Assembly: GCF_001931485.1 (NCBI RefSeq)
Contig: NZ_MSDV01000037.1
Location: forward strand, 47,881 to 111,880
Direction: 5' to 3'
Origin: Burkholderia sp. SRS-W-2-2016
Lineage (GTDB): Bacteria > Pseudomonadota > Gammaproteobacteria > Burkholderiales > Burkholderiaceae
Length of the DNA stretch: 64,000 nt
The notes under the pieces are model-generated. The model worked only from the letters and a program-made list of their open reading frames with translations. It made no database searches and was not told the DNA's origin. This document shows positions 45,067 to 54,430 of the stretch, one piece after another. The stretch's first letter is position 1; every line of letters starts with the position of its first letter. Position numbers and translations under genes: made by a program.

Positions 45067-46302
45067 TCAGTAAGTCTCCAGATGCAGGCGCCCTTCCCGC
45101 TTCAGTTTCGCCCACAGCGCGTCCCAGTCGAGCTGCTGCTGTTCGGCGATCTCCCGCAGCGCCTGCAACACGCCGTCCTCCATCCCCTTCAGACCGCACA
45201 CGTAGATATAGGTGTTGTCGTCCTTCAGCAGACTCGCGACGTCGGCCGCGCGCTCGCGCATCGCGTCCTGCACGTAGCGTTTCGCCTGTCCGGCCGTGCG
45301 CGAGAACGCCAGCGTGGTGTCGATGAAATCCTTCGGCAGATTCGTCAGCGGTCCGAAGTAAGGCAGCTCCTCCTTGGTGCGCGCGCCGAAAAACAGCATC
45401 AGCTTGCCGGTCGCGCCTTTCAGGCGTTTGCGCCGGCGATACTCGGTCATTGCCCGCATCGGCGCGGAGCCGGTGCCGGTACAGATCATCAGCAGATGCG
45501 AGTTCGGATGATTAGGCATCAGAAACGTGCTGCCGAACGGCCCGATCACGCTGACCGTGTCGCCCTTTTTCAGATCGCACAGATAGTTCGAGCAGACGCC
45601 GTCGACCGCATCGCCGTGCTGCTGCGCGACCCGTTTGACCGTCAGCGACACGTTGTTGTAGCCGGGCCGCTCGCCGTCGCGCGGGCTCGCGATCGAGTAC
45701 TGGCGCGCATGATGCACACGGCCGTCGGCGCTCGCGCCCGGCGGCAGAATGCCGATCGATTGCCCTTCGAGCACCGGAAACGGCATCGCGCCGAAATCGA
45801 GCACGATGTGATGGATATCGCTAGAAGTAGCCGCATCGGTCAGCCGGTAGTTGCCGACCACGGTCGCGCTGGTCGGGCTCTTGTGCGTGTACAGATTCAC
45901 GTACGGCTTCGCGGCCGACCACGGCGGCACCAGCGCGCCGCGCACCGTGTCGACTTCGATGCCGTCCGCTTCGTCGGTGCTGTCGCCCTGGGCGGGCGCG
46001 GCCGCGTCCGCCGGCGGCACCGCCATCGTGGTCTGTTCGGGCAGCACGTCCCACTTGAATTGCTCGTCGATCGAATACGCGTCGGCCTTCAGCACGGTGC
46101 GCCAGTTGTCGATCGCGCCGGTCGGGCACGGCGGCACGCAGGCCATGCAGCCGTTGCAGATATCCGCCCTGACCACGTAGTTGTTGTCGTCGTGCGTGAT
46201 CGCGTCGATCGGACAGGTCTCTTCGCAGGTGTTGCAGCGAATGCAGATTTCCGGATCGATCAGATGCTGCCGCAGAACTTCGATCGACACTGGGCCGTTC
46301 AT
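45067..46302 (-). CDS. boxA: Benzoyl-CoA 2,3-epoxidase, reductase subunit
   Basis: 411 residues. Two N-terminal [4Fe-4S] motifs (CIRCNTCEETCPIDA and CNGCMACVPPCPTGA) are followed by a linker and a ferredoxin-NADP reductase-type domain: ARQYSIASPRDGE (FAD), ICTGTGSAPMRAM (NADPH) and YVCGLKGMEDGV near the end. BoxA passes electrons from NADPH to BoxB. GGAGG precedes the ATG at 46302. It is last in the boxCBA order on the minus strand, with 34 bp after boxB. Confidence 0.95.
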   Translation of the reverse strand: MNGPVSIEVLRQHLIDPEICIRCNTCEETCPIDAITHDDNNYVVRADICNGCMACVPPCPTGAIDNWRTVLKADAYSIDEQFKWDVLPEQTTMAVPPADAAAPAQGDSTDEADGIEVDTVRGALVPPWSAAKPYVNLYTHKSPTSATVVGNYRLTDAATSSDIHHIVLDFGAMPFPVLEGQSIGILPPGASADGRVHHARQYSIASPRDGERPGYNNVSLTVKRVAQQHGDAVDGVCSNYLCDLKKGDTVSVIGPFGSTFLMPNHPNSHLLMICTGTGSAPMRAMTEYRRRKRLKGATGKLMLFFGARTKEELPYFGPLTNLPKDFIDTTLAFSRTAGQAKRYVQDAMRERAADVASLLKDDNTYIYVCGLKGMEDGVLQALREIAEQQQLDWDALWAKLKREGRLHLETY

Positions 46303-46336
46303 GACTTCCTCCGACTGCAAAGACAGGTCGCGCGCG

Positions 46337-47764
46337 TCAGTTGAAGCGCACGTATTCGAAATCGACCGGTTGGCGGTTCACGCCCATTGCCGGCGGCGCG
46401 ATCCAGTTCGCGAACTTGCCCGGCTCGGCGACGCGCCCCATCAGCGACGCGACGAACGCGCGGTCCTCCGGCGTCGCGAGCCACTTTGCCTCGTTCGCGG
46501 CCCATTCGGTCTCGCTGAGCACGCGGCCGTCGGGTGACACGCGCGTGCCCGCGAAGGTGCCGATCTGCCGGTTGAACGCCTTGTGCGGCACCGTCATGCG
46601 GAAATCGATGCCGGCCTTTTCCAGCACCTTGTTCCAGCGGCCGACGCCGGCCACCGAATCCTTGATGTAGTCGTCGCGCAGCACTTCGTTCATCGCGTTG
46701 AGCATCGGCACCTCGCGCTCGACCAGCTTGCCGTCCTGCACGTCGAGCAGCTTGTAGCTGTGCTCGTTCAGTCGATGATCGTCGTCGCGCTTGCCTTCCT
46801 CGTAGCGGCCCTTCAGGCCCGAACTGTAGAACGTCGCCGCATTCGACGAATGATCGGCGCCGAACAGGTCGATCGTCACCGAGTAGTGGAAGTTCAGATA
46901 GCGCTGGATCGTCGGCAGATCGATCACGCCGGCCGCGCGCAGCTTCGCGACGTCGTCGGTGCCGAGCTTGTTCATCACCTGCGCGGTGCGCTGGATCACG
47001 CGCGACACGCCCGATTCGCCGACGAACATATGATGCGCTTCCTCGGTCAGCATGAACTTCGTGGTACGCGCGAGCGGATCGAAGCCTGACTCGGCAAGCG
47101 CCGACAGCTGGAACTTGCCGTCGCGGTCGGTGAAGTACGTGAACATGTAAAACGCGAGCCAGTCCGGCGTTTTCTCGTTGAATGCGCCGAGAATGCGCGG
47201 ATTGTCGTCGTCGCCCGAACGGCGGCCGAGCAATGCTTCGGCTTCCTCACGACCGTCGCGGCCGAAATAGCGATGCAGCAGATAGACCATCGCCCACAGA
47301 TGGCGGCCTTCCTCGACATTGACCTGGAACAGGTTGCGCAGATCGTACAGCGACGGCGCGGTGAGCCCGAGGTGGCGCTGCTGCTCGACGGACGCCGGCT
47401 CGGTGTCGCCCTGCGTGACGATGATGCGGCGCAGATTCGCGCGATGCTCGCCCGGCACGTCCTGCCACGCGGCTTCGCCCTTGTGCTCGCCGAAATGGAT
47501 CTTGCGCTCCTGGTCGCCCGGCGTGAGAAAAATGCCCCAACGATACTCGGGCATTTTCACGTAGTCGAAATGCGCCCAGCCGCCGGCGTCGACGCTGGTC
47601 GCGGTGCGCAGATACACGTCGTAGCCGTGCGAGCCTTCCGGGCCCATATCGCCCCACCACGACAGAAAGTTCGGTTGCCACTGTTCGAGCGCGCGTTGCA
47701 GTGCGCGGTCGTCGGCCAGGTTGACGTTGTTCGGAATCTTTTCGCTGTAGTTGATCGTGGACAT
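46337..47764 (-). CDS. boxB: Benzoyl-CoA 2,3-epoxidase, oxygenase subunit
   Basis: 475 residues. BoxB is a di-iron enzyme that forms 2,3-epoxybenzoyl-CoA with O2 and electrons from BoxA. The helical core includes NVEEGRHLWAMVYLLHRYFG and FMLTEEAHHMFVGESG, which supply Glu and ExxH ligands. The length matches characterised BoxB proteins. It follows boxC after a 148-bp gap on the same strand. Confidence 0.95.
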   Translation of the reverse strand: MSTINYSEKIPNNVNLADDRALQRALEQWQPNFLSWWGDMGPEGSHGYDVYLRTATSVDAGGWAHFDYVKMPEYRWGIFLTPGDQERKIHFGEHKGEAAWQDVPGEHRANLRRIIVTQGDTEPASVEQQRHLGLTAPSLYDLRNLFQVNVEEGRHLWAMVYLLHRYFGRDGREEAEALLGRRSGDDDNPRILGAFNEKTPDWLAFYMFTYFTDRDGKFQLSALAESGFDPLARTTKFMLTEEAHHMFVGESGVSRVIQRTAQVMNKLGTDDVAKLRAAGVIDLPTIQRYLNFHYSVTIDLFGADHSSNAATFYSSGLKGRYEEGKRDDDHRLNEHSYKLLDVQDGKLVEREVPMLNAMNEVLRDDYIKDSVAGVGRWNKVLEKAGIDFRMTVPHKAFNRQIGTFAGTRVSPDGRVLSETEWAANEAKWLATPEDRAFVASLMGRVAEPGKFANWIAPPAMGVNRQPVDFEYVRFN

Positions 47765-47912
47765 GGGTCGGTTTCCTGTGCGAAAGCCGCCGTGGCGAGA
47801 GGCGCGTGGCGGCGGGCGGCGTGTTCAGGTGTGCTTCGGGTTTCGGTCCGGGTTGTGCCGGTTCGGCAGGCTGCTCGCATCCTGCACGCGCATCCGGCCT
47901 CGGACCGTTTAA

Positions 47913-49583
47913 TCAGACGCGCGACACATCGAATTGCGCTTTGCTGCCCTTGCCGTACACCTTGAGCGCGCCCTTCTCGCCCACCGCGTTCGGCCGGTTG
48001 AAAATCCAGTTCTGCCAGGCGGTGAGACGTCCGAAAATGCGCGTCTCCATCGTCTCCGGTCCGTTGAAGCGCAGATTCGCTTCGAGCCCGGTCAGCGCAT
48101 CCGGCGACATCGCCGCGCGCTCCTCGAGCGCGATGCGGATTTCGTCGGCCCAGTCGATATCGTCCGGCGCCGCGGTGACGAGACCGAGGCGCTCGGCGTC
48201 GAGCGGCCTGAGCGGCTGGCCGAGTTGCGCGCGCACCGCGTCGAGCGGTTCGGACTCCTCGTAAAAGCGCCGCGCGAGCCGCGACTGATGCGTAACCAGC
48301 GGATACAGACCGAAGTTGACTTCCGACAGCGTCAACGCCGGCTCGTCGTCCTCGTGGTCCGGGAGCGCGGCCATGTAGCTGCGATCGGCGGCGAACGCGA
48401 TCTCGGCGAACGTGCCGGCGAAACACGAACCCGGTTCGATCAGCGCGAACAGCGAGCGCGACGACACGTCGATACGCGCGAGCGTGCGGCGCAGCATGCC
48501 GATCGTCTCGCGCACGAACCAGTGATCCTTGTGCTCCAGCAGCGTCGCGTCGGCCGCGAGTAGATGGCCCGCGTCGCCGCTGGTCTTGAACACCCAGGTG
48601 CCAATGTCGAGTTCGTTGGTGCGCATCGACAGGATCGCGTCGTCGAGTTCGCGCGCGAACTGCAGTGGCCACCAGTTCGCGCCGGCCGCGACGATCGCGT
48701 CGATGCCGGCAGGCGGTGCGACCTGCGGCGCGCGCGCGGTGAAGGTCGCGACGCGTTTCGCGCGATCGATCGTCACGTCGACGGTTGAATAGCTCAGGCC
48801 GTTCTCACGCTCGCTGCGTTCGATGCGCGTGAGCGCGACGCCTTGCGCATCGGCGGGCCGGTCGCTTTGCGCGGCCAGTTCGAGCGCGCGTGCCTGAATC
48901 GCCTGCTCGAACCGGTTCGGCTTCACGACTTCATCGACGAGACGCCACGCCTTCGCACGCTCGCCGCGCACGCCTTCGACCACCGTGCAGAAGATATCCG
49001 CGCGATCGTGGCGCACGTGGCGCTTGTCGGTCACCCGAGTGAGACCGCCGGTGCCGGGCAGCACGCCGAGCAGCGGCACTTCAGGCAACGATACGGACGA
49101 CGAACGGTCGTCGATCAGATAGATTTCGTCGCAAGCGAGCGCGAGTTCGTAGCCGCCGCCCGCGCACGAACCGTTCACCGCGGCGAGAAATTTCAGCCCG
49201 GAATGACGCGACGAATCTTCGAGGCCGTTGCGGGTCTCGTTGGTGAACTTGCAGAAGTTGACTTTCCACGCGTGCGACGACAAACCGAGCATGAAGATGT
49301 TCGCGCCCGAGCAGAACACCCGGTCCTTCAGGCTCGTCACCACCACGGTCCGCACTTCCGGATGCTCGAAGCGGATCCGTTGCAGCGCGTCGTGCAGCTC
49401 GATATCGACGCCGAGATCGTACGAATTGAGCTTCAGCTTGTAGCCGTCGCGGATACCGCGGTCCTCGGCGATGTCGATGCCGAGCGTCGCGACCGGGCCG
49501 TTAAAACTGAGCTTCCAGTGCTGGTACTGCGACGGGTCGGTGCGGTAGTCGACCGGGGCGACGGCGGGCTGGACTGCGGACAT
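47913..49583 (-). CDS. boxC: 2,3-epoxybenzoyl-CoA dihydrolase
   Basis: 556 residues with two crotonase-type halves. In the first, VFCSGANIFMLG and VNGSCAGGGYELALACDEIY match enoyl-CoA hydratase oxyanion-hole regions. The protein hydrolyses 2,3-epoxybenzoyl-CoA to 3,4-dehydroadipyl-CoA semialdehyde and formate. A strong promoter with a matching operator motif lies directly upstream (49624-49665). First gene of the boxCBA unit. Confidence 0.95.
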   Translation of the reverse strand: MSAVQPAVAPVDYRTDPSQYQHWKLSFNGPVATLGIDIAEDRGIRDGYKLKLNSYDLGVDIELHDALQRIRFEHPEVRTVVVTSLKDRVFCSGANIFMLGLSSHAWKVNFCKFTNETRNGLEDSSRHSGLKFLAAVNGSCAGGGYELALACDEIYLIDDRSSSVSLPEVPLLGVLPGTGGLTRVTDKRHVRHDRADIFCTVVEGVRGERAKAWRLVDEVVKPNRFEQAIQARALELAAQSDRPADAQGVALTRIERSERENGLSYSTVDVTIDRAKRVATFTARAPQVAPPAGIDAIVAAGANWWPLQFARELDDAILSMRTNELDIGTWVFKTSGDAGHLLAADATLLEHKDHWFVRETIGMLRRTLARIDVSSRSLFALIEPGSCFAGTFAEIAFAADRSYMAALPDHEDDEPALTLSEVNFGLYPLVTHQSRLARRFYEESEPLDAVRAQLGQPLRPLDAERLGLVTAAPDDIDWADEIRIALEERAAMSPDALTGLEANLRFNGPETMETRIFGRLTAWQNWIFNRPNAVGEKGALKVYGKGSKAQFDVSRV

Positions 49584-49623
49584 GGGGCGTCTCCTGACTA
49601 GCGATGCGAGGCAATTTTTTTGA

Positions 49624-49652
49624 ACAATAGTGCACTGAATTTAACCAGTAAA
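49624..49652 (-). promoter_or_regulatory. boxC promoter
   Basis: On the minus strand TTTACT (49652-49647) and TATTGT (49629-49624) are separated by 17 bp, close to the consensus. The start of transcription would be near 49617, about 35 bp before the boxC ATG. Confidence 0.75.
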
Positions 49653-49665
49653 GCACTTTAGTGCA
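49629..49665. promoter_or_regulatory. Probable BoxR operator at boxC
   Basis: AGTGCACT (49629-49636) abuts the boxC -10 box, and AAGCACTTTAGTGCA (49651-49665) overlaps the -35. The second element recurs with two changes at the boxR/DUF4863 promoter. TGCA-containing boxes are known for BzdR/BoxR regulators. Confidence 0.7.
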
Positions 49666-49701
49666 TTTTTACGGGCAAACCCTGACGCACCCACCCCGCT
49701 G

Positions 49702-50697
49702 TCAGTTCACCCGTGCGTCGTCCGCGACCGGCATCGGCGACGCCGCGAGCCGCGCGGCGAGCCGGTCGCGCAACTGCAGATAGGCGTCAGCCAGCGTCTG
49801 TTCACTGGTGTCGAACACGAGGTCGGCACGCGCGTACAGTTCGGCGCGCCCGGCGAGGATGCGCTTGAGATCGTCCATCGCCTCGTGATTGCCCGACATC
49901 GGCCGCAGATCGCCTTGCGCGACGACGCGGCGCATATGTTCGTCGGGCGTCGCCTGCAACCACACGGTGAAGCAATGCGACAGCAGCGTGTTGAAGGTGC
50001 CCGCCTCGGACACCAGCCCGCCCGGCGACGCGATCACCGCGCGCTCGTGTTCATGGATCACCGCGTCGAGCGCGCGCTGCTCGTAGCGCCGGTACGCACT
50101 CGCTCCGTACAACGAATGAATTTCCGCCGGCGAGCAACCGGCCAGTTGCTCGATCACCCGCGTCAGCTCGATAAACGGCACCTTGTGCTCCTGCGCGAGC
50201 ATCCGCCCGAGCGTCGATTTGCCGGCGCCGCGCAGACCGATCAGCGCGATGCGCTCGTTGCGGCGCGGATCGCATGGCGCCTGCGCGAACATCCGCGCCA
50301 GCGCGACACGCGCGCGTTGCAGCGCCGCCTGGTCGCGACCCTGCAGCAGTTCGCGGATCAGCAGCCATTCGGCCGACGCAGTGGTTTCGTCGCCGATTAT
50401 TTCGGCCAACGAACAGTTCAGCGTCGCCGCAAGCTGGCGCAGCACCAGCACCGATGCATTGCCGAGCCCCGACTCCAGATTCGCCAGATGCCGCTCGGAC
50501 AGACCGGTTTCGACGGCCAGCGTCTTGCGCGTCATGCCGCGGCGCGCGCGCAGCAGGCGCACGCGCTCGCCCATCGCGGTCAGAAACGGGTCGCGCTCCT
50601 CGCGCTCATCTCGCTGCGCGCCGTGCTCGACGCGGCCCGGGTCGGCATCATCGACCTCCGCGGATGAGGGCTTTCCCGGAGAGTACTTTTGATTCAT
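49702..50697 (-). CDS. boxR: BoxR-type regulator (HTH plus shikimate-kinase-like)
   Basis: 331 residues. An N-terminal XRE HTH (about 40-100: MTRKTLAVETGLSERHLANL) is linked to a shikimate-kinase-like domain with Walker A GLRGAGKSTLGR. BoxR/BzdR proteins repress box or bzd genes, and benzoyl-CoA binding to the kinase-like domain releases them. The kinase fold is a ligand sensor rather than a shikimate enzyme. ATG at 50697 has GGGAGG upstream. Its own promoter overlaps the divergent DUF4863 promoter. Confidence 0.92.
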   Translation of the reverse strand: MNQKYSPGKPSSAEVDDADPGRVEHGAQRDEREERDPFLTAMGERVRLLRARRGMTRKTLAVETGLSERHLANLESGLGNASVLVLRQLAATLNCSLAEIIGDETTASAEWLLIRELLQGRDQAALQRARVALARMFAQAPCDPRRNERIALIGLRGAGKSTLGRMLAQEHKVPFIELTRVIEQLAGCSPAEIHSLYGASAYRRYEQRALDAVIHEHERAVIASPGGLVSEAGTFNTLLSHCFTVWLQATPDEHMRRVVAQGDLRPMSGNHEAMDDLKRILAGRAELYARADLVFDTSEQTLADAYLQLRDRLAARLAASPMPVADDARVN

Positions 50698-50724
50698 GTT
50701 CGGCGACCTCCCGACTTTGACGCA

Positions 50725-50766
50725 TGTACTATAGTGCTTGACAGGCGGCAAGTGAACGGTTTAATT
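50725..50766. promoter_or_regulatory. Overlapping divergent promoters with BoxR operator
   Basis: Plus strand: TTGACA (50738-50743), 17 bp, TTAATT (50761-50766) for DUF4863-bclA. Minus strand: TTCACT (50756-50751), 17 bp, TATAGT (50733-50728) for boxR. The motif AAGCACTATAGTACA (minus strand, 50739-50725) matches the boxC element AAGCACTTTAGTGCA at 13 of 15 positions and covers the boxR -10 and the first two bases of the DUF4863 -35. Confidence 0.75.
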
Positions 50767-50910
50767 TTCGCCAAACGCAGATTCAAACAAACAATCGCGC
50801 GCAGCCGAGCAAGCCCGGCTGCGTCATGGAGACCGCGCGGCAGCACGCCTGCACGAAAGTGCCGGTGCACGGGGCACGTACCCCGCGCTCGCGCGCATCT
50901 GGAGGCTCGC

Positions 50911-51378
50911 ATGTCCCCACAGGATTTCCAGCACCTGATCGCAGGCGTGACCGGGCAACTGGCCGGGCGGCCGCTCGACGCCGGGCTCGCCGCGTGGCTG
51001 AACGACACCTGGCCCGCCGACAGCCCGACTTTCCAGCAACTGGCCAGCGCGTGCCGCAGCGGCATCGCCAGCGGCTGGATGTGCAACCGCGAAGGCGGCG
51101 GCATCCGCTACGGCCGCGTGTTCAAGGCGCTGCCCGAGACCCACGGCTTTTCGGTCGACGTCGTCGACATGCAGGACATCGCCGGTCCGCACCACGTCCA
51201 TCCGCACGGCGAAATCGACCTGATCATGCCGCTCACCGAAGGCGCGACGTTCGATGGCCACCCGGCCGGCTGGTGCGTGTACGGGCCCGGCTCCGCGCAT
51301 CGGCCGACGGTCGCCAACGGCCAGGCGCTGGTGCTGTATCTGCTGCCGCAAGGCGCGATCGAATTCACGCGCGCGTGA
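50911..51378 (+). CDS. DUF4863 protein in the box cluster
   Basis: 155 residues. A helical N-terminus is followed by a small cupin-like beta domain: GPHHVHPHGEIDLIMPLT with a His-rich metal-binding pattern (HHxHxHxE) and GWCVYGPGSAHRPTV. DUF4863 includes proteins linked to aromatic acid metabolism (some related to hydroxylaminobenzoate lyase), but the role here is unknown. GGAGG precedes the ATG. It is first in the unit with bclA and an alpha/beta hydrolase, under a promoter likely controlled by BoxR. Confidence 0.8.
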   Translation: MSPQDFQHLIAGVTGQLAGRPLDAGLAAWLNDTWPADSPTFQQLASACRSGIASGWMCNREGGGIRYGRVFKALPETHGFSVDVVDMQDIAGPHHVHPHGEIDLIMPLTEGATFDGHPAGWCVYGPGSAHRPTVANGQALVLYLLPQGAIEFTRA

Positions 51379-51510
51379 GCGGCGCGCCGCGCACACCACG
51401 CCACGCCACGCGAACAGTTCGCAGCCCAGACCACATCACCCGAGCAATTCGCAGCGAGCGGATCACGAGCACATAACAGCCGGACCGCGCCCCACGGATG
51501 GAGGAGACAT

Positions 51511-53106
51511 ATGGAAGCCCTGCTGGAAAAGGCCGAGCCGCAGCCGGTCGCGCCGCCGCCGTCGTTCAACTTCGCCGCGCATCTGTTCCAGCTGAACGAG
51601 GCGCGCGCGAGCAAGCCCGCCTATCTCGACGATCACGGCGCGCTGACTTATGGAGAACTCGAACAACGCGCGCGACGCTGCGCCAGCGCGCTGCGGGCAC
51701 TCGGCGTGCACCCCGAGGAGCGCGTGCTGCTGGTGATGCTCGATACCGTGTCGCTGCCGGTCGCGTTTCTCGGCGCGCTGTACGCGGGCATCGTGCCGGT
51801 CGTCGCCAACACGCTGCTGGGCGCCGCCGACTACGCGTACATGCTGACGCACAGCCATGCACGCGCGGCGATCGTTTCGGAACCCTTATTGCCCAACGTG
51901 CTCGATGCGCTCGCCAGCGTCGAGCACGACGGTTGCCAGTTGCTGGTGTCGCAACCGTACGGCACCGCCGCGGCTGCAACCTCTGCGCTTGCCGCACCGC
52001 GCTTCGAAACGCTGCTCGACGCGGCGCCGCCCGCGCCCAAAGCCAGCCCGACCAACGCCGACGACATCGCGTTCTGGCTGTATTCGTCGGGCTCGACCGG
52101 CAAACCGAAAGGCACCGTGCACACGCACGCGAATCTGTACTGGACCGCCGAGTTGTACGGCAAACCGGTGCTCGGTATCGTCGAAAGCGACGTGGTGTTT
52201 TCGGCGGCGAAACTGTTCTTCGCGTACGGACTCGGCAATGCGCTGACCTTTCCGCTGTCGGTCGGCGCGACCGCGATCCTGATGGCCGAGCGCCCCACCG
52301 CCGACGCGATTTTCACGCGCCTCGTCCGGCATCGGCCGACCGTGTTTTACGGCGTGCCGACGCTGTACGCGAACATGCTGGTGTCGCCGAATCTGCCGGC
52401 GCGCGCGGACGTCGCGATACGGATCTGCGCATCCGCCGGCGAAGCGTTGCCGCGCGAAGTCGGCGAGCGCTTCACCGCGCACTTCGGCGCCGAGATTCTC
52501 GACGGCATCGGCTCGACCGAAATGCTGCACATCTTCCTGTCGAATCGGCCGGGCGAAGTCGAGTACGGCACGACCGGGCGCCCGGTGCCGGGCTACGAAG
52601 TGGAATTGCGCGACGAAGCGGGACAGCCGGTGGCCGACGGCGAAGTCGGCGACCTGTTCATCAAGGGGCCGAGCGCCGCGCTGATGTACTGGAACAATCG
52701 CGAGAAAACCCGCGCGACCTTTCTCGGCGAATGGATCAGAAGCGGCGACAAATACCGGCGCCTCGCGAACGGCTGCTATGTGTACGCGGGCCGCAGCGAC
52801 GACATGCTGAAAGTAAGCGGCCAGTACGTGTCGCCGGTCGAAGTCGAGATGGTGCTGGTCGAACATCCGGCGGTGCTCGAAGCGGCGGTGGTCGGCGTTG
52901 CGCGCGACGGCCTCGTGAAGACCCGCGCGTTCGTCGTGCTCAAGCGCGAGTTCGCGCCGTCTGAGATACTCGCGGACGAACTGAAGGCCTTCGTCAAGGG
53001 ACGGCTCGCGCCGCACAAGTATCCGCGCGACATCGTGTTCGCCGACGACCTGCCGAAGACCGCCACCGGCAAGATTCAACGCTTCAAGCTACGCGAACTG
53101 TCATGA
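51511..53106 (+). CDS. bclA: Benzoate-CoA ligase
   Basis: 531 residues, an ANL-superfamily adenylate-forming enzyme. The P-loop SSGSTGKPKGTVHTH, ICASAGEALPREV, the A5-like GSTEMLHIFLS and the C-terminal catalytic Lys in TATGKIQRFKLREL are present. It forms benzoyl-CoA, the substrate of BoxAB. GGAGGAG precedes the ATG. It lies between DUF4863 and the alpha/beta hydrolase, 12 bp before the latter, as one transcript. Confidence 0.93.
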   Translation: MEALLEKAEPQPVAPPPSFNFAAHLFQLNEARASKPAYLDDHGALTYGELEQRARRCASALRALGVHPEERVLLVMLDTVSLPVAFLGALYAGIVPVVANTLLGAADYAYMLTHSHARAAIVSEPLLPNVLDALASVEHDGCQLLVSQPYGTAAAATSALAAPRFETLLDAAPPAPKASPTNADDIAFWLYSSGSTGKPKGTVHTHANLYWTAELYGKPVLGIVESDVVFSAAKLFFAYGLGNALTFPLSVGATAILMAERPTADAIFTRLVRHRPTVFYGVPTLYANMLVSPNLPARADVAIRICASAGEALPREVGERFTAHFGAEILDGIGSTEMLHIFLSNRPGEVEYGTTGRPVPGYEVELRDEAGQPVADGEVGDLFIKGPSAALMYWNNREKTRATFLGEWIRSGDKYRRLANGCYVYAGRSDDMLKVSGQYVSPVEVEMVLVEHPAVLEAAVVGVARDGLVKTRAFVVLKREFAPSEILADELKAFVKGRLAPHKYPRDIVFADDLPKTATGKIQRFKLRELS

Positions 53107-53118
53107 GGTAATCGATCG

Positions 53119-53994
53119 ATGCAGAACCCCGCTTCCGCTGTGGCCGCTTCCATTGCCCCCGCTAATGCATCCGCGAATGCGCCCTCTGCCGCGAGCCGCT
53201 TCGCCGAATTGCCGGCGAGCGCGTCGCATGGGCCGCTGCGCATCGAATATCGCTGGGTCAACGAAGCCGCGGAAGATGCGCCGATCGCGCTGTTTCTGCA
53301 CGAAGGTCTGGGTTCGATCGCGATGTGGCGCGACTGGCCGCAACGCTTGTGCGAACAGCTCGGTATGCGCGGGCTCGTCTATTCGCGGCCCGGCTATGGT
53401 CTGTCGACGCCACGCGAGCCGCACGTGAAATGGCCGGTCGATTTCATGACCGCGCAGGCGCGCGACGTTCTTCCCGCGCTGCTCGACGCGCTCGCGATCG
53501 ATACGCAGCAGCGCCGGCGCATGTGGGTGATCGGCCATAGCGACGGCGGCTCGATCGCGCTGCTATACGCGGCGCTCCATCCGCACGCGCTGGCGGGCGC
53601 GGTCGTGATCGCACCACATGTGTTCGTCGAAGACATCTCGGTGGAAAGCATCGCGCAGACCAAGCAGCTTTACGAAACCACCGACCTGCGCGCGAAGCTC
53701 GCCCGCTATCACGCGGACGTCGATTCCGCGTTCTACGGCTGGAACGACGTCTGGCTCGATCCGGCGTTCAGGCAGTGGTCGATCGTCGACGCACTCGCGC
53801 CGATCGAGAGGCCGCTGCTCGCGATCCAGGGCCACGACGACAACTACGGGACGATGGCGCAGATCGACACGATCGCCGCGCGCGTACCGCACGCCCGGCT
53901 CGTCAAACTCGATGCGTGCGGACACTCGCCGCATCGCGATGCACCCGCCGCCCTCAACGACGCGATCGCCGCGTTCGTCTGCGCACAGCAATAA
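53119..53994 (+). CDS. Alpha/beta hydrolase of the box cluster
   Basis: 291 residues. The nucleophile elbow is VIGHSDGGSIALLYA (Ser141), and the catalytic His is in KLDACGHSPHRD. The oxyanion region is LFLHEGLGSI. Such hydrolases accompany box genes in many betaproteobacteria; a role in ester or thioester hydrolysis, for example of stalled CoA esters, is possible but unproven. It follows bclA by 12 bp. The N-terminal 25 residues are Ala-rich and may be unstructured. Confidence 0.85.
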   Translation: MQNPASAVAASIAPANASANAPSAASRFAELPASASHGPLRIEYRWVNEAAEDAPIALFLHEGLGSIAMWRDWPQRLCEQLGMRGLVYSRPGYGLSTPREPHVKWPVDFMTAQARDVLPALLDALAIDTQQRRRMWVIGHSDGGSIALLYAALHPHALAGAVVIAPHVFVEDISVESIAQTKQLYETTDLRAKLARYHADVDSAFYGWNDVWLDPAFRQWSIVDALAPIERPLLAIQGHDDNYGTMAQIDTIAARVPHARLVKLDACGHSPHRDAPAALNDAIAAFVCAQQ

Positions 53995-54118
53995 ACGCCA
54001 CCGCGCGGCTCTTGCGCATTCTTCATAAAAATTACACGGTTCGGCACTTATGCTCACGCATCGCTGACCTCGGCACATGGATGCCCAGGCATCCCTTCCC
54101 CGTGCCGGAGACAGTGCC

Positions 54119-54430
54119 ATGCCCTTCGTGTCGAAGCCGTTCCGTGCGCCGTCGCGCAAACGTTTGGCGTGCGCACTGACGATCGGCGTGCTGTGCGCGC
54201 TCGTCGCCGGATGCGGCAACGACGATAAAGCCGCTGACACCCCTACGCTCAGTGCTACTGAGCATCCCACCGCCAACAGCTTCAACGCAGCGGGCAACAC
54301 ATCGCCGGGCGCACCCGCGCCGGCCATCCTGACGATCGAGACCCCAGCGGCTTCCACGTCCGACGCCGGCACCGCGCTGTCGGCGACCGCGCCGCCGCTC
54401 GCGACGCCCGTAATCCACAGCGTGGATTGA
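54119..54430 (+). CDS. Small lipoprotein
   Basis: 103 residues. A basic N-region and hydrophobic core (LACALTIGVLCALVAGC) end in a lipobox. The mature part is Thr/Ala/Pro-rich with no structured domain. CCGGAG precedes the ATG at 54119. Probably surface or periplasmic, of unknown function. It stands between the box unit and the phospholipase gene. Confidence 0.65.
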   Translation: MPFVSKPFRAPSRKRLACALTIGVLCALVAGCGNDDKAADTPTLSATEHPTANSFNAAGNTSPGAPAPAILTIETPAASTSDAGTALSATAPPLATPVIHSVD

